In this document: positions 17,492 to 26,648 of the stretch, in pieces
Layout: every line of letters starts with the position of its first letter
How positions within the stretch are numbered: position 1 is the stretch's first letter
Source of the DNA: Solibacteraceae bacterium
Lineage (GTDB): Bacteria > Acidobacteriota > Terriglobia > Bryobacterales > Bryobacteraceae
Assembly (NCBI GenBank): GCA_026984795.1
Contig: JALSRK010000052.1
Coordinates: 124,001-188,000, forward strand
DNA: 64,000 bases
Direction: 5' to 3'
Position numbers and translations under genes: made by a program
Notes under the pieces: model-generated
The model's database searches: none
What the model was told of the DNA's origin: nothing
What the model saw: only the letters and a program-made list of their open reading frames with translations

Positions 17492-19192
17492 TCAGCGCAT
17501 TTCCACCATGCGCGTCTTCAAAACCGAGAACGCGAACCAGCCGGCGTCGATGCCCGTGGCCGTGATCGGCGCGATCTGTGAAGGGACGGGGACGTGCGTC
17601 ACCCGGATCTGCGCCGACTCCGTGCCGGGCAACTGGGCGAGCAGAGAGGCCGGGATCGTGAGCGCGCCGGCGGAGGCCGGAACCCCGCAACGGACGCTGG
17701 TGAAGATGTGCGTGCCGGGATCGTCCGGCGGGGAGTGGGCGCTCGAAACGGCGACGGTGAAGAAATCCTCGGGCGCGTAGCCGCCGGCGGGCCAGGTGAG
17801 AACGAGATCCTGCGCGCGGTCGATTTCGCCGGGCAGGTCGATGGGGGGCAGGCCGGGGAACCGGGTGGTGGCAGAGAAGGGGCCGGCGTCGGGGCCGCCG
17901 GGCGCGGTGATGGTCCACGAGCCGGGCGCCAGGAAGTCTTCTGGGAGCGGATCGTGCCGGTAGAGGCCGGTGTCGGCGAAGTCTGCGGCTTTGGTCAGAT
18001 CCAAGGTGCGGCCGCCCGGGCCGGCCAGTGAGAGGGCGTCGCCGGCATCGACTCCCCGAAAAGGGCTGGCCGGGGGCGGCGGCGGGATGTCGTCGCTGAT
18101 TCTGACGATCGTGCCGCCCTGGGTGAGTGTGCAACCCGGTTCGCCGGATTGCGCCGGCGAGGGAACGAAGAACAGGTAAGGCGCAGTAAGCGAATACAGC
18201 CAGGCGGTAATACGGGGCCGGACGCCGGAGGCGGCCCCGCCGGCGGCGCCGTTGGGCGGTGCTTCGAGCCGGCTGGCCGTCAGTGAGATGGCCGCGATAG
18301 AGGCGCGGCCGCCCGCATCGAGCCGCGCCAGCACGTCCGGGGAGAGTCCGAGGGGATGGGGGCACGCGCCGGGAGCGTTGCCGGTGGTGACGGCGGCTTC
18401 GCGGCTGACATACTCGCCGGTGCGGAGGCGGACGGGCGTATAGCAATCATCGGGAAGCTCGGCGTCCGGCGGAATCCAGACGTTGATCTGGTCCAGACCG
18501 GGATAGCCGGGGGCGCGGCCGGCGTAAAAAGGCTTCAACCGCAGGGAGCCGATCTCGACGACGAGGTCCGGATCCACCGTGCCGATCGGGGGAGGCTCGT
18601 TGTCGGGACCGTGGATCGCCCCCAGGCCGGTGGCCCAAAGGATAAGCCACTGGCCGGGGAGCACGGGCCGGGTAAGGCCGTTGAGGGGCTGCTCATCGGG
18701 CGAATGAAAGATCTGGGCCACGGCGGGGCCGCCTCCGGTCATGCTGGTAGTGAAGAGCCCGGGAGCGCGGGGAACGATCTGGATACGATGCGGCTCGCTG
18801 GTCTCACCGGCGTAGCTGACCGTGAGGTCGGCCGGGCCGAGGGGGATGTCCGAAGGCAGGATCGCGGCGAGCTGCCAGTTCCAGGAGTAGACGAGCCAGG
18901 CGGTTCTGGGCAGGCCGTCGGCGGAAACGACGGTGACTTCCGTGCCCAGCGCGTCCTCCGGCAGCCGCGACGGGTAGGGCGGCGTGGCCTGGACGAGCTG
19001 TTCGGGTCCGAGGCCGATGCCTTGTACGACGAACATCGAGCCCGGGGCGATTCCTCCCTCTTCGGCGAGGGCGTAGGAGGCGGCGTTCTTGACGCCAAAG
19101 GAGCGGATCCGGGGCTCGGCGCCGAGCGGCGCGGCGAAAGCCATCAGCAGACTCAAGCACGGGACGAGAAGAAAAGACGAAGATTTCACCAT
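17492..19192 (-). CDS. Secreted Solibacter-type (TIGR03437-like) protein
   Basis: The 566-aa protein has a signal peptide (MVKSSSFLLVPCLSLLMAFA). The N-terminal ~270 residues have the pattern of the Solibacter uncharacterised repeat: VKNAASYALAEEGGIAPGSMFVVQGIGLG, then WLILWATGLGAIHG, then YPGLDQINVWIPPDAELPDDC. From memory this matches TIGR03437. The C-terminal half looks like further beta-sandwich domains. Such proteins are exported, highly duplicated in this lineage, and of unknown role, often proposed to be surface or adhesion modules. Confidence 0.8.
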   Translation of the reverse strand: MVKSSSFLLVPCLSLLMAFAAPLGAEPRIRSFGVKNAASYALAEEGGIAPGSMFVVQGIGLGPEQLVQATPPYPSRLPEDALGTEVTVVSADGLPRTAWLVYSWNWQLAAILPSDIPLGPADLTVSYAGETSEPHRIQIVPRAPGLFTTSMTGGGPAVAQIFHSPDEQPLNGLTRPVLPGQWLILWATGLGAIHGPDNEPPPIGTVDPDLVVEIGSLRLKPFYAGRAPGYPGLDQINVWIPPDAELPDDCYTPVRLRTGEYVSREAAVTTGNAPGACPHPLGLSPDVLARLDAGGRASIAAISLTASRLEAPPNGAAGGAASGVRPRITAWLYSLTAPYLFFVPSPAQSGEPGCTLTQGGTIVRISDDIPPPPPASPFRGVDAGDALSLAGPGGRTLDLTKAADFADTGLYRHDPLPEDFLAPGSWTITAPGGPDAGPFSATTRFPGLPPIDLPGEIDRAQDLVLTWPAGGYAPEDFFTVAVSSAHSPPDDPGTHIFTSVRCGVPASAGALTIPASLLAQLPGTESAQIRVTHVPVPSQIAPITATGIDAGWFAFSVLKTRMVEMR

Positions 19193-19360
19193 CCTTATGA
19201 GAAGATTCTCGCACAGGTAGACGGAGGAATTTCAGGCGAAATCCGCACCGGGTGTGACGGGGCCGGCGGAATTGTTTTCGGAAAGCAGTTGGGAAGCAGT
19301 CGCCGGAAGCGGCCGGCGCGGACGCGGTCCGGAATCCAGGCAAGCCCGTACAATGGGACC

Positions 19361-20293
19361 ATGAAAACGGCATGGGGTGAACTCGAAGTCAATGACGCGC
19401 ACATCCATTTCTTCTCGCGCAACTTCTTCTCGCTGCTGGCGCGGCAGAAGCCGGGCCTGACGCTGGAGAGCATCGGCGAGAAACTCGGCTGGGAGATGCC
19501 GCCGGCGGACCCGGTGGAGTTGGCACGGCGCTGGGTGGAGGAGTTCGACGGGCACGGGGTGAGCCGCGGGGTGCTGATCGCCAGCTTGCCGGGCGACGAA
19601 GACTCGGTCGCCGAGGCGGTGCGAGCCTTCCCGGACCGGTTCTGGGGCTATTTTTTCTGCAATCCCGTGGGGGCCGACGGCGTGGAGCGGGCCGAGGCGG
19701 CGCTGGGAAACGGGCTCCAGGGAATCTGCCTGTTTCCGGCCATGCACCGCTATTCGCTCCACGACGAGCGGGTGCAGCCGGTGTTTGAACTGGCCTCGGC
19801 GACGCCGGGGACGGTCGTGTTCGTCCATTGCGGCGTGCTGACAGTGGGCGTGCGCGACAAGCTCGGGCTGCCGTCGCTGTTCGACTTGCGGTTTTCGAAC
19901 CCGATCGACCTGCACGCCATCGCGCTGCGCTATCCCAGGGCGCGGTTCGTGGTTCCGCATTTCGGCGCCGGATACTTCCGGGAGGCGCTGATGGTGTGCA
20001 GCCTGTGCCCGAACGTCTACCTGGACACTTCGTCCACGAACCGGTGGACGCGGTATCAGGCGGGGCGGCTGGATCTGCGGATGGTCTTCGAGAAGGCCCT
20101 GGAGGTGGCTGGCCCCCGGCGGCTGCTGTTCGGCACCGACTCGTCGTTCTTCCCGCGGGGCTGGAACGAGGAGATCTTTCAGACCCAGGCGAATCTGCTT
20201 GCGGTGCTGGGTTTGAAGGCGGACGAAGCCGGAGCGGTGCTGGGCGGGAATCTGGCGCGGCTGCTGGAGCGGCAAGCGGAGGCTGCGGGCTGA
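19361..20293 (+). CDS. Amidohydrolase-2 family metal-dependent hydrolase
   Basis: The 310-aa protein has a TIM-barrel amidohydrolase layout: the N-terminal HxH metal motif NDAHIHFF, VFVHCGVL (metal His), VVPHFGAGYF (metal His) and LLFGTDSSFF with the catalytic Asp. The frame is open for 1 kb upstream, but that part is antisense to the previous gene. The ATG at 19361 with the HxH motif 12 residues later fixes the start. The family covers decarboxylases and lactonases acting on small carboxylated substrates. The substrate is unknown. Confidence 0.85.
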   Translation: MKTAWGELEVNDAHIHFFSRNFFSLLARQKPGLTLESIGEKLGWEMPPADPVELARRWVEEFDGHGVSRGVLIASLPGDEDSVAEAVRAFPDRFWGYFFCNPVGADGVERAEAALGNGLQGICLFPAMHRYSLHDERVQPVFELASATPGTVVFVHCGVLTVGVRDKLGLPSLFDLRFSNPIDLHAIALRYPRARFVVPHFGAGYFREALMVCSLCPNVYLDTSSTNRWTRYQAGRLDLRMVFEKALEVAGPRRLLFGTDSSFFPRGWNEEIFQTQANLLAVLGLKADEAGAVLGGNLARLLERQAEAAG

Positions 20294-20357
20294 TGGCGAC
20301 TGGGCGGCCCCGCGCGGCGTGAGAATTTTCCCGGCCTGCGCCCACTCAGTTTCCAGG

Positions 20358-20984
20358 ATGAAGTTCGACTGGTGGCGGCGGCTGGTGGACAAGCGCCCAG
20401 GAAGGAGCGGGGAGCCGGAAGGCGGCCCTTGGCCCTTGGAGACGCGCGTTGCCTTCGTCGGACCGTGGTTCCGGCCCCGCTGGGCGCCGGTCTTCTCATC
20501 TTTTTCCGATCCGGAGTTGGCGCGCTATCGCCCGGACGTCATCGCGGCGCCTTTACCGACCCTGCTGGAGCTGGGCGAAGCGGTGCTGCACGGCGGGGCG
20601 AACGCTCCCGAGGCGGAGCTGGGGGTGGCTCCGCTTACAGGGGTGGGACGGCCGGCGATTCGCCCGGCGGAAAGAAATCTGCTGTGGTTGGCGTTACGAA
20701 TGCCCGTCTTCGAGCAGTTCCGGGGACCGGCGGGAGAACTGCTGGCGTGGGAGTGCGAGGCCCACGCGGGACTCCATATCGTCGCTGGGCGGGCGGAGTT
20801 TTTCAGGAGCCGGGGCGAGGCCGAGATCCGCATGCGGCTCACGCGCGACTCGATTTCCGTGCCCACAGGCTTGGAGGGACGCGTCGAGACGGAGCCTTGC
20901 GCCTGTGGGCGCGAGGGGCCGCGGCTGTGCGGTCTGCGGACAGTGGGCCAGACGCCGGAGCAAGCCCTGACGGCGGCGGTGTGA
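20358..20984 (+). CDS. Protein of unknown function with a CxCG tail motif
   Basis: The 208-aa cytoplasmic protein begins MKFDWWRRLVDKRPG. Most of it is unrecognised. The C-terminal piece VETEPCACGREGPRLCGL resembles, by eye, the cysteine-containing linker of phenylacetate-CoA-ligase/adenylate-forming enzymes (PCxCGRxGPR), but no AMP-binding domain is present. It follows the amidohydrolase by 64 bp and ends just before the tRNA-Leu gene. Codon use is normal for the region. Confidence 0.6.
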   Translation: MKFDWWRRLVDKRPGRSGEPEGGPWPLETRVAFVGPWFRPRWAPVFSSFSDPELARYRPDVIAAPLPTLLELGEAVLHGGANAPEAELGVAPLTGVGRPAIRPAERNLLWLALRMPVFEQFRGPAGELLAWECEAHAGLHIVAGRAEFFRSRGEAEIRMRLTRDSISVPTGLEGRVETEPCACGREGPRLCGLRTVGQTPEQALTAAV

Positions 20985-21036
20985 TGGTTCGGCCGCGCGC
21001 CGGGCGGGTGTTATCCTACTGAAAGAAGGGCACCCC

Positions 21037-21123
21037 GCGGACGTGGCGGAATCGGCAGACGCGCCGGATTTAGGTTCCGGTACCCGAGAGGGTGTGGGGG
21101 TTCAAGTCCCCCCGTCCGCACCA
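21037..21123 (+). tRNA. tRNA-Leu (anticodon UAG)
   Basis: This 87-nt type II tRNA includes an encoded CCA. The acceptor stem GCGGACG (21037-21043) pairs with CGTCCGC (21113-21119). The D-arm contains TGGCGGAATCGGCAGACGC. The anticodon arm CCGGA-TTTAGGT-TCCGG gives UAG, reading CUA-type leucine codons. A long variable arm (ACCCGAGAGGGT) and the T-loop TTCAAGT are present. tRNA genes are common integration sites, but no integrase or repeated 3' end is seen near it. Confidence 0.97.
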
Positions 21124-21337
21124 GCGGTTTGTCCCACTTTCCTTTTCATCCTTCGGAGTCGTCGCTGCCCGGCGCCCTCGGATTGGGCGGCCGATCTTCC
21201 GGGGACCGGCCAGCGGGCCGGCGCTGGTGGAAGAACCGGGAACGCCTGGCCGGAGAACAGCCCACTCATCCGGCCGTGGGCAGTATAGTGAGAAAGTAAG
21301 GCCGGAGCGGGCCGGAAGGAGTGTTCGAGAAACCCTT

Positions 21338-21919
21338 GTGATCCGCATCCCGACGGTGTTCTCCCAGCGGCGTCTTCTCGGGTGGTTCCTTGCAGTCTTG
21401 CTCGCCGGCTCAGGCGGGTGCAGACGGCGGCCGGAAGTGGTTCCAGGAAAGATCTTCGTGCCTCCGCCCCCGGCGGTTCGGGAAACCGGTCCGCCGCCGC
21501 AGCTGCCACCGCCGGCGATCGAGCGGATCGCCCGGGCCCTCCGGCCGGCCGTACCGCCCCAGCCGCCCGAAGCAATCCGATGCGGCGTCGAGGCGCCGCC
21601 GTTTCGTGCAGCCGTCCGGGAGCCGAGCCGACAGGCGCCCGCGGTGGAGTCCCCGGCCCTGCGGCTCGGTGCGCTGCTGAGCCGCGAAGAGGAGCAGCGC
21701 TACCGCGACAGGCTGGAAGCGGATCTGGCGCGGGTCCGCCGCAACCTGGCGAAGCTGGCGCAGCGCGATCTCATCCCGAAGCAGGCAGCTGATCTGCGGC
21801 GCATCCGCGCTCTGGCGGAACAGGCGGAGGCGCTGCGCGGGCGGGACCTCGTGGCGGCGAGCGGGCTGGCGGGGCGGGCGGTGATTCTCTCCGAAGAGCT
21901 CCTGCGCACAAGCCGATGA
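21338..21919 (+). CDS. Proline-rich exported protein with C-terminal helical domain
   Basis: The 193-aa protein has a GTG start. Residues 8-28 form a hydrophobic export signal ending LAGSGGC, a possible but imperfect lipobox. A proline-rich linker (about 35-115) follows, then a helical domain REEEQRYRDRLEADLARVRRNLAKLAQRDLIPKQ. It could be an outer- or inner-membrane lipoprotein. No known domain is recognised. The neighbouring lepB is convergent. Confidence 0.6.
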   Translation: MIRIPTVFSQRRLLGWFLAVLLAGSGGCRRRPEVVPGKIFVPPPPAVRETGPPPQLPPPAIERIARALRPAVPPQPPEAIRCGVEAPPFRAAVREPSRQAPAVESPALRLGALLSREEEQRYRDRLEADLARVRRNLAKLAQRDLIPKQAADLRRIRALAEQAEALRGRDLVAASGLAGRAVILSEELLRTSR

Positions 21920-21994
21920 GAGTGAGCAGGTGGGCGGGCCGGCGCCCGGGGGCACGCGCGAGCCGGAGGGGGCTCCCGGCGTCCCTACCGCGAC

Positions 21995-22588
21995 CTACTG
22001 AATGGGACCGAGTTTCTCCGGCGGCCAATAGACGAAGACGGCTTTGCCGTAGATTTGATCTCTCGCCACGGGTCCCCAGTTACGGCTGTCGTTCGAAGAA
22101 GTCCGGTGATCGCCCATCACGTAGTAGTGATCCGGCGGCACGCGCAGCGGGGGCCGGGACTGGCGGTCGCGGTACTCGGGGGGCACGTACGGCTCCTCCA
22201 GGAGCTCACCGTTGACGTAGACCAAGCCCTTACGAATCTCCACGACATCACCCGGAAGGCCGATGACCCGTTTGATGTAAGACTTGGACGGATCGCCGGG
22301 GAACCAGAAGACGACGAGGTCCCCACGCTCGATCTCCCCCAGGCCGAAGCGGTAGATAAACTTGTTGATAAAGATGCGCTCCTGGTCCACCAGGGAGGGC
22401 ATCATACTGGTGCCTTCCACCTTAACCGGCTGATAGACGAACAGAATCACGACGACGGCAATGAGGACCGAAAGAGTGAGATCCCGCACCCAGACCGCGA
22501 CGCTGAACCACCAGGGACGGCCCGGGGAGCCGGCGCGGTCGGCGGGCGTCCCGGTTTCTGTGGATTGCTGCCGGAAATCTTCTTCCAT
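21995..22588 (-). CDS. lepB: Signal peptidase I
   Basis: The 197-aa protein has one N-terminal transmembrane helix (about 36-53), the catalytic serine motif VEGTSMMPSL (Ser61) and the lysine motif SKSYIKRVIGLPGDVVEI (Lys106). The conserved ending YYVMGDHRTSSNDSRNWGPV is box E. It cleaves signal peptides of exported preproteins on the periplasmic side of the inner membrane. It is divergent from the glycosyltransferase gene with only 37 bp between the starts. Confidence 0.95.
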   Translation of the reverse strand: MEEDFRQQSTETGTPADRAGSPGRPWWFSVAVWVRDLTLSVLIAVVVILFVYQPVKVEGTSMMPSLVDQERIFINKFIYRFGLGEIERGDLVVFWFPGDPSKSYIKRVIGLPGDVVEIRKGLVYVNGELLEEPYVPPEYRDRQSRPPLRVPPDHYYVMGDHRTSSNDSRNWGPVARDQIYGKAVFVYWPPEKLGPIQ

Positions 22589-22625
22589 AGATGACCAGAC
22601 CGCTTCTATCCTTATCCTAACGTGA

Positions 22626-23357
22626 ATGACACCACGAGACGAGAGCCCGCGCTACCGAGCCGCTTTGGTGATCCCTGCGCTGAACGAAGAGGATGTGATC
22701 GGCGGGACTTTGGAGCGGATTCCGGAGGGTCTGTTCGACATGGTGATCGTGGCGGACAACGGCTCGACGGACCGGACGGCGGAGATCGCGCGGTCACAGG
22801 GGGCGACGGTGGTCTACGAACCGCGGCGGGGCTACGGAGCGGCCTGCCTGGCGGCGATCGCAGCCCTGCCGGCGGAGGTGGAGTGCGTGGCTTTCATGCA
22901 GGCCGATGGTTCCGAGGAGCCAGGGGAAGCAGTCAAGCTGCTGGAGCCCATCGCGCAGCGGGAGGCGGACCTGGTGATCGGCTCCCGCGTACTTGGGACT
23001 GCAGAGCCTGGAGCGCTCGGTCTCCACCAAAGGTTCGGCAACCGGCTGGCGACTTTCTTGATCCGGTTGCTGTACGGGCGCCGGTACACGGACTTGGGCC
23101 CATTCCGGGCCGTCCGCCGGGACGCGCTCGAGCGGTTGGGGATGGCCGACCGCGGCTATGGATGGACGGTGGAAATGCAGGTCCGGGCACTGCAGCAGGG
23201 ACTGCGAGTACTCGAAGTTCCGGTATCTTACGGGCGGCGGCGGGCCGGCAGCGGGAAGGTTTCCGGGAGCCTGAAAGCGAGCGTGCTGGCGGGGGCGAAG
23301 ATCCTTACGACTATCGTCCGGCTGCACCTCAGCGGCGGCCGGCGGCCCCTGCGGTAA
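22626..23357 (+). CDS. Family 2 glycosyltransferase, dolichol-phosphate-mannose-synthase like
   Basis: The 243-aa GT-A enzyme begins with the nucleotide-binding pattern ALVIPALNEEDVIGGTLERI and VADNGSTDRTAEIA. It has the metal-binding AFMQADGSEEP, and SRVLG and TDLGPFRAVRRDAL in the acceptor half. It has no membrane segment. Members transfer sugars from NDP-sugars to polyprenyl phosphate or similar acceptors. The exact donor is unknown. It ends nine bases before the convergent PIN-TRAM gene. Confidence 0.88.
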   Translation: MTPRDESPRYRAALVIPALNEEDVIGGTLERIPEGLFDMVIVADNGSTDRTAEIARSQGATVVYEPRRGYGAACLAAIAALPAEVECVAFMQADGSEEPGEAVKLLEPIAQREADLVIGSRVLGTAEPGALGLHQRFGNRLATFLIRLLYGRRYTDLGPFRAVRRDALERLGMADRGYGWTVEMQVRALQQGLRVLEVPVSYGRRRAGSGKVSGSLKASVLAGAKILTTIVRLHLSGGRRPLR

Positions 23358-23366
23358 GGACCAAGG

Positions 23367-24437
23367 TCACTGGGCGGCCCGTTCTCGGTGCTGGCGGTCG
23401 TGGCGCTCCCGGCCGCTCTGGGGCTTGTCGAGAACCTGGTGGACCTTTTCGTCGAAACGGCCGAAGATCATCTTCCCGGCAGTCGTCTGCAATACGCTGG
23501 TGACGGTGATCTCGATGGTCTTCGAGATCATCCGCCGGGCGTTGTCCACGACGACCATCGTACCGTCGTCCAGGTAGGCGACGCCCTGATTGTACTCCTT
23601 GCCTTCTTTGAGGATGAAGACTTTCATCATTTCGCCCGGCAGGACGACCGGCTTCAAGGAGTTGGCCAGTTCGTTGATGTTCAGCACCTCGACGCCGTGC
23701 AGGTTGGCCACCTTGTTGAGGTTGAAATCGTTAGTGACGATCTTGCAGTCGTAGAGCTTGCCGAGTTCGATGAGCTTCATGTCCACATCGCGGATGTTGG
23801 GGAAATCCTCTTCCAGGATCTGAACGCTCAACTGGGGCATCTTCTGCAGCCGCTGCAGGATATCGAGGCCGCGGCGGCCCCGGTTGCGTTTCATCGAGTC
23901 GGCCGAGTCGGCGACCAGTTGAAGCTCACGAAGCACGAACTGCGGGATGACCAGGATGCCGTCCAGGAAGCCGGTCTCGGCGACATCGGCGATGCGACCG
24001 TCGATGATGACGCTGGTGTCGAGGATCTTGAACGAGTGCTTGGCTGACTTCTCGCCGCCGAAGAGTCCACCGAGAGCCGCCAGATTCAGCATCTCCCCTT
24101 TGCTGGCGCCGACGACGAGGCCGACATAAGTCATGACGAGGAGCACGAGCACCTGCAGGAAAGGAATGTTGGAAGAACCGGCCGGCACGGCGCGTTCGAT
24201 GACCTGAGTCATGAGGAAAGCGCCCAGAATTCCGAGAACCGAGCCGATAGCGGCGCCGATGAGGCGCTTCAGGCTGACCTGTTTCAGGCGGGCCTCGAAC
24301 AGGACGATCGCCAACCCGGTGACCAGGCCGAGACCGGCGGCCCACGGCTGGGAAAGCCCGAAGGGCTGGAGAAAGCACGCCGCCCCGATGACGATAAGAA
24401 TAAATGCAGCGCGTATGAAGAGCAGATCATTGAACAT
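23367..24437 (-). CDS. PIN-TRAM membrane protein (YacL family)
   Basis: The 356-aa protein has four predicted membrane helices in residues 1-115, followed by a PIN nuclease domain (ILDTSVIIDGRIADVAETGFLDG and IVTNDFNLNKVA with acidic residues). A TRAM RNA-binding domain follows at about 270-335 (GVAYLDDGTMVVVDNARRMISKTIEITVTSVLQT). A basic His- and Arg-rich tail ends it. The start at 24437 is chosen because GGGGAGGGT lies just upstream. It is a membrane-tethered putative RNase, widespread in bacteria and not a toxin-antitoxin toxin. Confidence 0.9.
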   Translation of the reverse strand: MFNDLLFIRAAFILIVIGAACFLQPFGLSQPWAAGLGLVTGLAIVLFEARLKQVSLKRLIGAAIGSVLGILGAFLMTQVIERAVPAGSSNIPFLQVLVLLVMTYVGLVVGASKGEMLNLAALGGLFGGEKSAKHSFKILDTSVIIDGRIADVAETGFLDGILVIPQFVLRELQLVADSADSMKRNRGRRGLDILQRLQKMPQLSVQILEEDFPNIRDVDMKLIELGKLYDCKIVTNDFNLNKVANLHGVEVLNINELANSLKPVVLPGEMMKVFILKEGKEYNQGVAYLDDGTMVVVDNARRMISKTIEITVTSVLQTTAGKMIFGRFDEKVHQVLDKPQSGRERHDRQHRERAAQ

Positions 24438-24688
24438 GCCACCCTCCCCGGCGGCAAGGCCGAAACCATAGTAAATGGATATGACTACGCTCGGCCTTGA
24501 GTATATCACCGATCAGCGTTTCCACTTCGAACCGGTCGAGAGCGCCGAGTCCGCGGCACAGCGGGCAAACCGGCCGGGTGCGAGGACCGGGGGGACCAGG
24601 AGAGAGAAGCTCGGCGAGTAGACGTAACGGACAGGAGGGCGGCGTCGCCGGGAGCGACGGCACCGGTGAAGCGGAAGGGAACTCGGGC

Positions 24689-25054
24689 CTAGAGGACCTT
24701 GGCGAGTTCCTGGGCGAAGGCGCTTTGTGACCGGTTCTGCTTGCCGGACCGTTTATGTTTGCGGCCCCCGCGGCGGCGTTCCTGGGGCCGTTGCCCTCTC
24801 GGCCGGGGAGGCTGGGCTTGGTTGGCACGGAGCAGACGCCCTTCGAGCGGGGCCCGGTCAAACCGGCGGATGATAGCCTGCATCTCCTCGCTGTTCGGGG
24901 TTTCGATGAAGGCGAAGCCTTTGGATTCTTGTGTTTCGGGGTTACGAATGACTTTGATCGAATCAGCGACCAAGTTTTCGGCCTGCAGCCACGACATGAT
25001 GTCGTCGGCGGTGACCCAAGTGGGAAGATTTCCGAGGAATACGGTATGACTCAT
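24689..25054 (-). CDS. RRM-domain RNA-binding protein
   Basis: The 121-aa protein has a single RNA-recognition motif at residues 3-80, with RNP2 VFLGNLP and RNP1 KGFAFIET. A basic tail follows (RPRGQRPQERRRGGRKHKR). It resembles the small glycine/arginine-tailed RRM proteins known in cyanobacteria and other bacteria, often induced by cold. It is a cytoplasmic RNA chaperone candidate. It is divergent from panD over a 195-bp gap. Confidence 0.88.
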   Translation of the reverse strand: MSHTVFLGNLPTWVTADDIMSWLQAENLVADSIKVIRNPETQESKGFAFIETPNSEEMQAIIRRFDRAPLEGRLLRANQAQPPRPRGQRPQERRRGGRKHKRSGKQNRSQSAFAQELAKVL

Positions 25055-25171
25055 TCTGAGGGCGCTGTACTCTCCTGTTAGGTTTTGGGGACCGGCATGA
25101 ACAGACGGGCGAGGTCCATCGAAGCACCCCTATGATACCATAGCGAAGAACGCCCCGCCAATCGCCGGTTT

Positions 25172-25192
25172 GCGGCCTCCTCACGAGGCCGC
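25172..25192 (+). other. GC hairpin in the panD leader
   Basis: A perfect 8-bp stem, GCGGCCTC (25172-25179) and GAGGCCGC (25185-25192), has a CTCAC loop. It lies about 40 bp before the panD ribosome site. There is no T-run, so it is not a classical terminator. It may stabilise or regulate the leader. Confidence 0.35.
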
Positions 25193-25249
25193 TGCGGGCC
25201 ACGGGATCCTGCGGGTTCCGATTACGATTCAAAGGAGCCGATTACGACC

Positions 25250-25609
25250 TTGTTGCGAAAGCTGCTGAAATCGAAGATCCATCGCGCCACCGTCACCGCG
25301 GTAGACCTCGACTACGAGGGAAGCATCTCGATCGATGCGGAGCTGATGAAGGCGGTGGACCTGGTGGAAAACGAAGCGGTACAGGTGTGGAACCTCGCGA
25401 GCGGGGCCAGGATCGAGACTTATGCGATACCGGCTGAAGCCGGCAGCGGCGAGGTTCGCGTAAACGGGGCGGCCGCGCATCTGTTTCGACCAGGCGAACT
25501 GGTGATCATCGCCGCCTTCGCGTGGATCGAGGATGCCGACTGGCCGCTCCACAAAGCCAGGATCGTTCTGGTGGACGAGCACAACCGGCTGGCGCGCGAG
25601 ACGAGCTGA
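25250..25609 (+). CDS. panD: Aspartate 1-decarboxylase
   Basis: The 119-aa proenzyme has the self-cleavage site Gly24-Ser25 in DYEGSISID (Ser25 becomes the pyruvoyl group), plus Lys9 and the GAAAHLFRPGELVIIAAF block. It makes beta-alanine for pantothenate and coenzyme A. The start is a TTG at 25250 placed after AAAGGAG, and the family N-terminus (MLRKLLKSKIHRATVT) supports it. It runs directly upstream of the sulfotransferase; no other pantothenate genes are nearby. Confidence 0.95.
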   Translation: MLRKLLKSKIHRATVTAVDLDYEGSISIDAELMKAVDLVENEAVQVWNLASGARIETYAIPAEAGSGEVRVNGAAAHLFRPGELVIIAAFAWIEDADWPLHKARIVLVDEHNRLARETS

Positions 25610-25635
25610 CGCCCACATACAGAGGGGGGGCGGCA

Positions 25636-26616
25636 ATGACGACTTCAGAGAGATGGGACCCTGTTTTCGTAGTGGGCTGCCCGCGGAGCGGGACTACGCT
25701 GCTGCGGGATCTCCTGCGTTCTCATCCCCTGCTGACGCTGCCGGACGAGACCCATGTGATTCCCGACTTCTACCGCGCCTATGGCGATCCGCGGACGGCC
25801 GAGGAGGCCGAGCGGCTCGCCGCCCGCCTTCTGGGTACGTTCTGGATCGGGCTTTGGCAGTTGCCCCTGAGACCGGCGGACTTCCGGCGCTGCCGCAGCT
25901 TCCGGGCAGTGATGGAGTTGTTCTACGACTCGTGGGCGCGCCGAGAGGGAAAACCCCGGTGGGGCGACAAGACTCCCCACTACGTCCTTCACATCCCTTT
26001 GCTCGCATGGATGTTCCCGGAAGCGCGTTTCGTCCATATCTATCGCGACGGCCGGGACGTAGCCTTGTCCTGGCTGAAAGCGGGGTTCGAACCACGAAAC
26101 CTCTATGCGGCCATGGAGTACTGGGCCGGCATGGTGACCGCCGGCATGCGGGACGGCCGGAAGCTGGGCCCAGACCGGTATCTCGAGGTGCGATACGAGA
26201 CGCTCACCTCAGAACCCGAACCCACCATGAAGTCGGTGTGCGAGTTTCTCGATTTGCCGTGGGACCCCGCCGTGCTCAAGCCGAACCGCCTGCGCAGGAT
26301 CGTGACGGACCACGCCCGGTTTGTTTTATCGAAACCCCATATCGTCAAGGGAAACTTCCGCAAGTGGACTACCCAAATGAGCCCTGACGAGCTGAGGGTG
26401 GCCGAGTCCGTGGCTGGGGACACGCTGGAGCGGCTCGGCTACGAGACGAACGGAGTGGCGCGCCCAATCCCCGCCTGGAAGCGGCTGTCCTGGCGTGTCC
26501 AGGACCGCCTCGGCTGGGCGGTATACAAGGCTCGCGAGAAGCGGCGCGGGAAACGACACATGATCGAAGCCAAGCTGCGGGCCCGTCTCTTGCCGCGGGT
26601 GCGAGTGCCCTTCTGA
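25636..26616 (+). CDS. PAPS-dependent sulfotransferase family protein
   Basis: The 326-aa protein has the 5'-phosphosulfate loop VVGCPRSGTTLLRDLL (about 12-26) and the 3'-phosphate motif YRDGRDVALSW (Arg137, Ser145), both signatures of the sulfotransferase fold. It would transfer sulfate from PAPS to a hydroxyl or amine on a small molecule, glycan or protein. The acceptor is unknown. The start at 25636 follows an extremely G-rich ribosome site (AGAGGGGGGG). It is 26 bp after panD and probably co-transcribed. Confidence 0.87.
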   Translation: MTTSERWDPVFVVGCPRSGTTLLRDLLRSHPLLTLPDETHVIPDFYRAYGDPRTAEEAERLAARLLGTFWIGLWQLPLRPADFRRCRSFRAVMELFYDSWARREGKPRWGDKTPHYVLHIPLLAWMFPEARFVHIYRDGRDVALSWLKAGFEPRNLYAAMEYWAGMVTAGMRDGRKLGPDRYLEVRYETLTSEPEPTMKSVCEFLDLPWDPAVLKPNRLRRIVTDHARFVLSKPHIVKGNFRKWTTQMSPDELRVAESVAGDTLERLGYETNGVARPIPAWKRLSWRVQDRLGWAVYKAREKRRGKRHMIEAKLRARLLPRVRVPF

Positions 26617-26648
26617 CCGCCAGTCGCCAGATCAGGGGGGAGCCGAGA

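Noticed and set aside
18356-19360. Upstream extension of the amidohydrolase frame
   Set aside because: This part is antisense to the secreted TIGR03437-like gene; the HxH motif and ATG at 19361 define the true start.
21037-21123. tRNA-Leu as an integration site for the particle cluster
   Set aside because: It is 27 kb away, with ordinary conserved genes between, and no repeated tRNA 3' end or integrase was seen.
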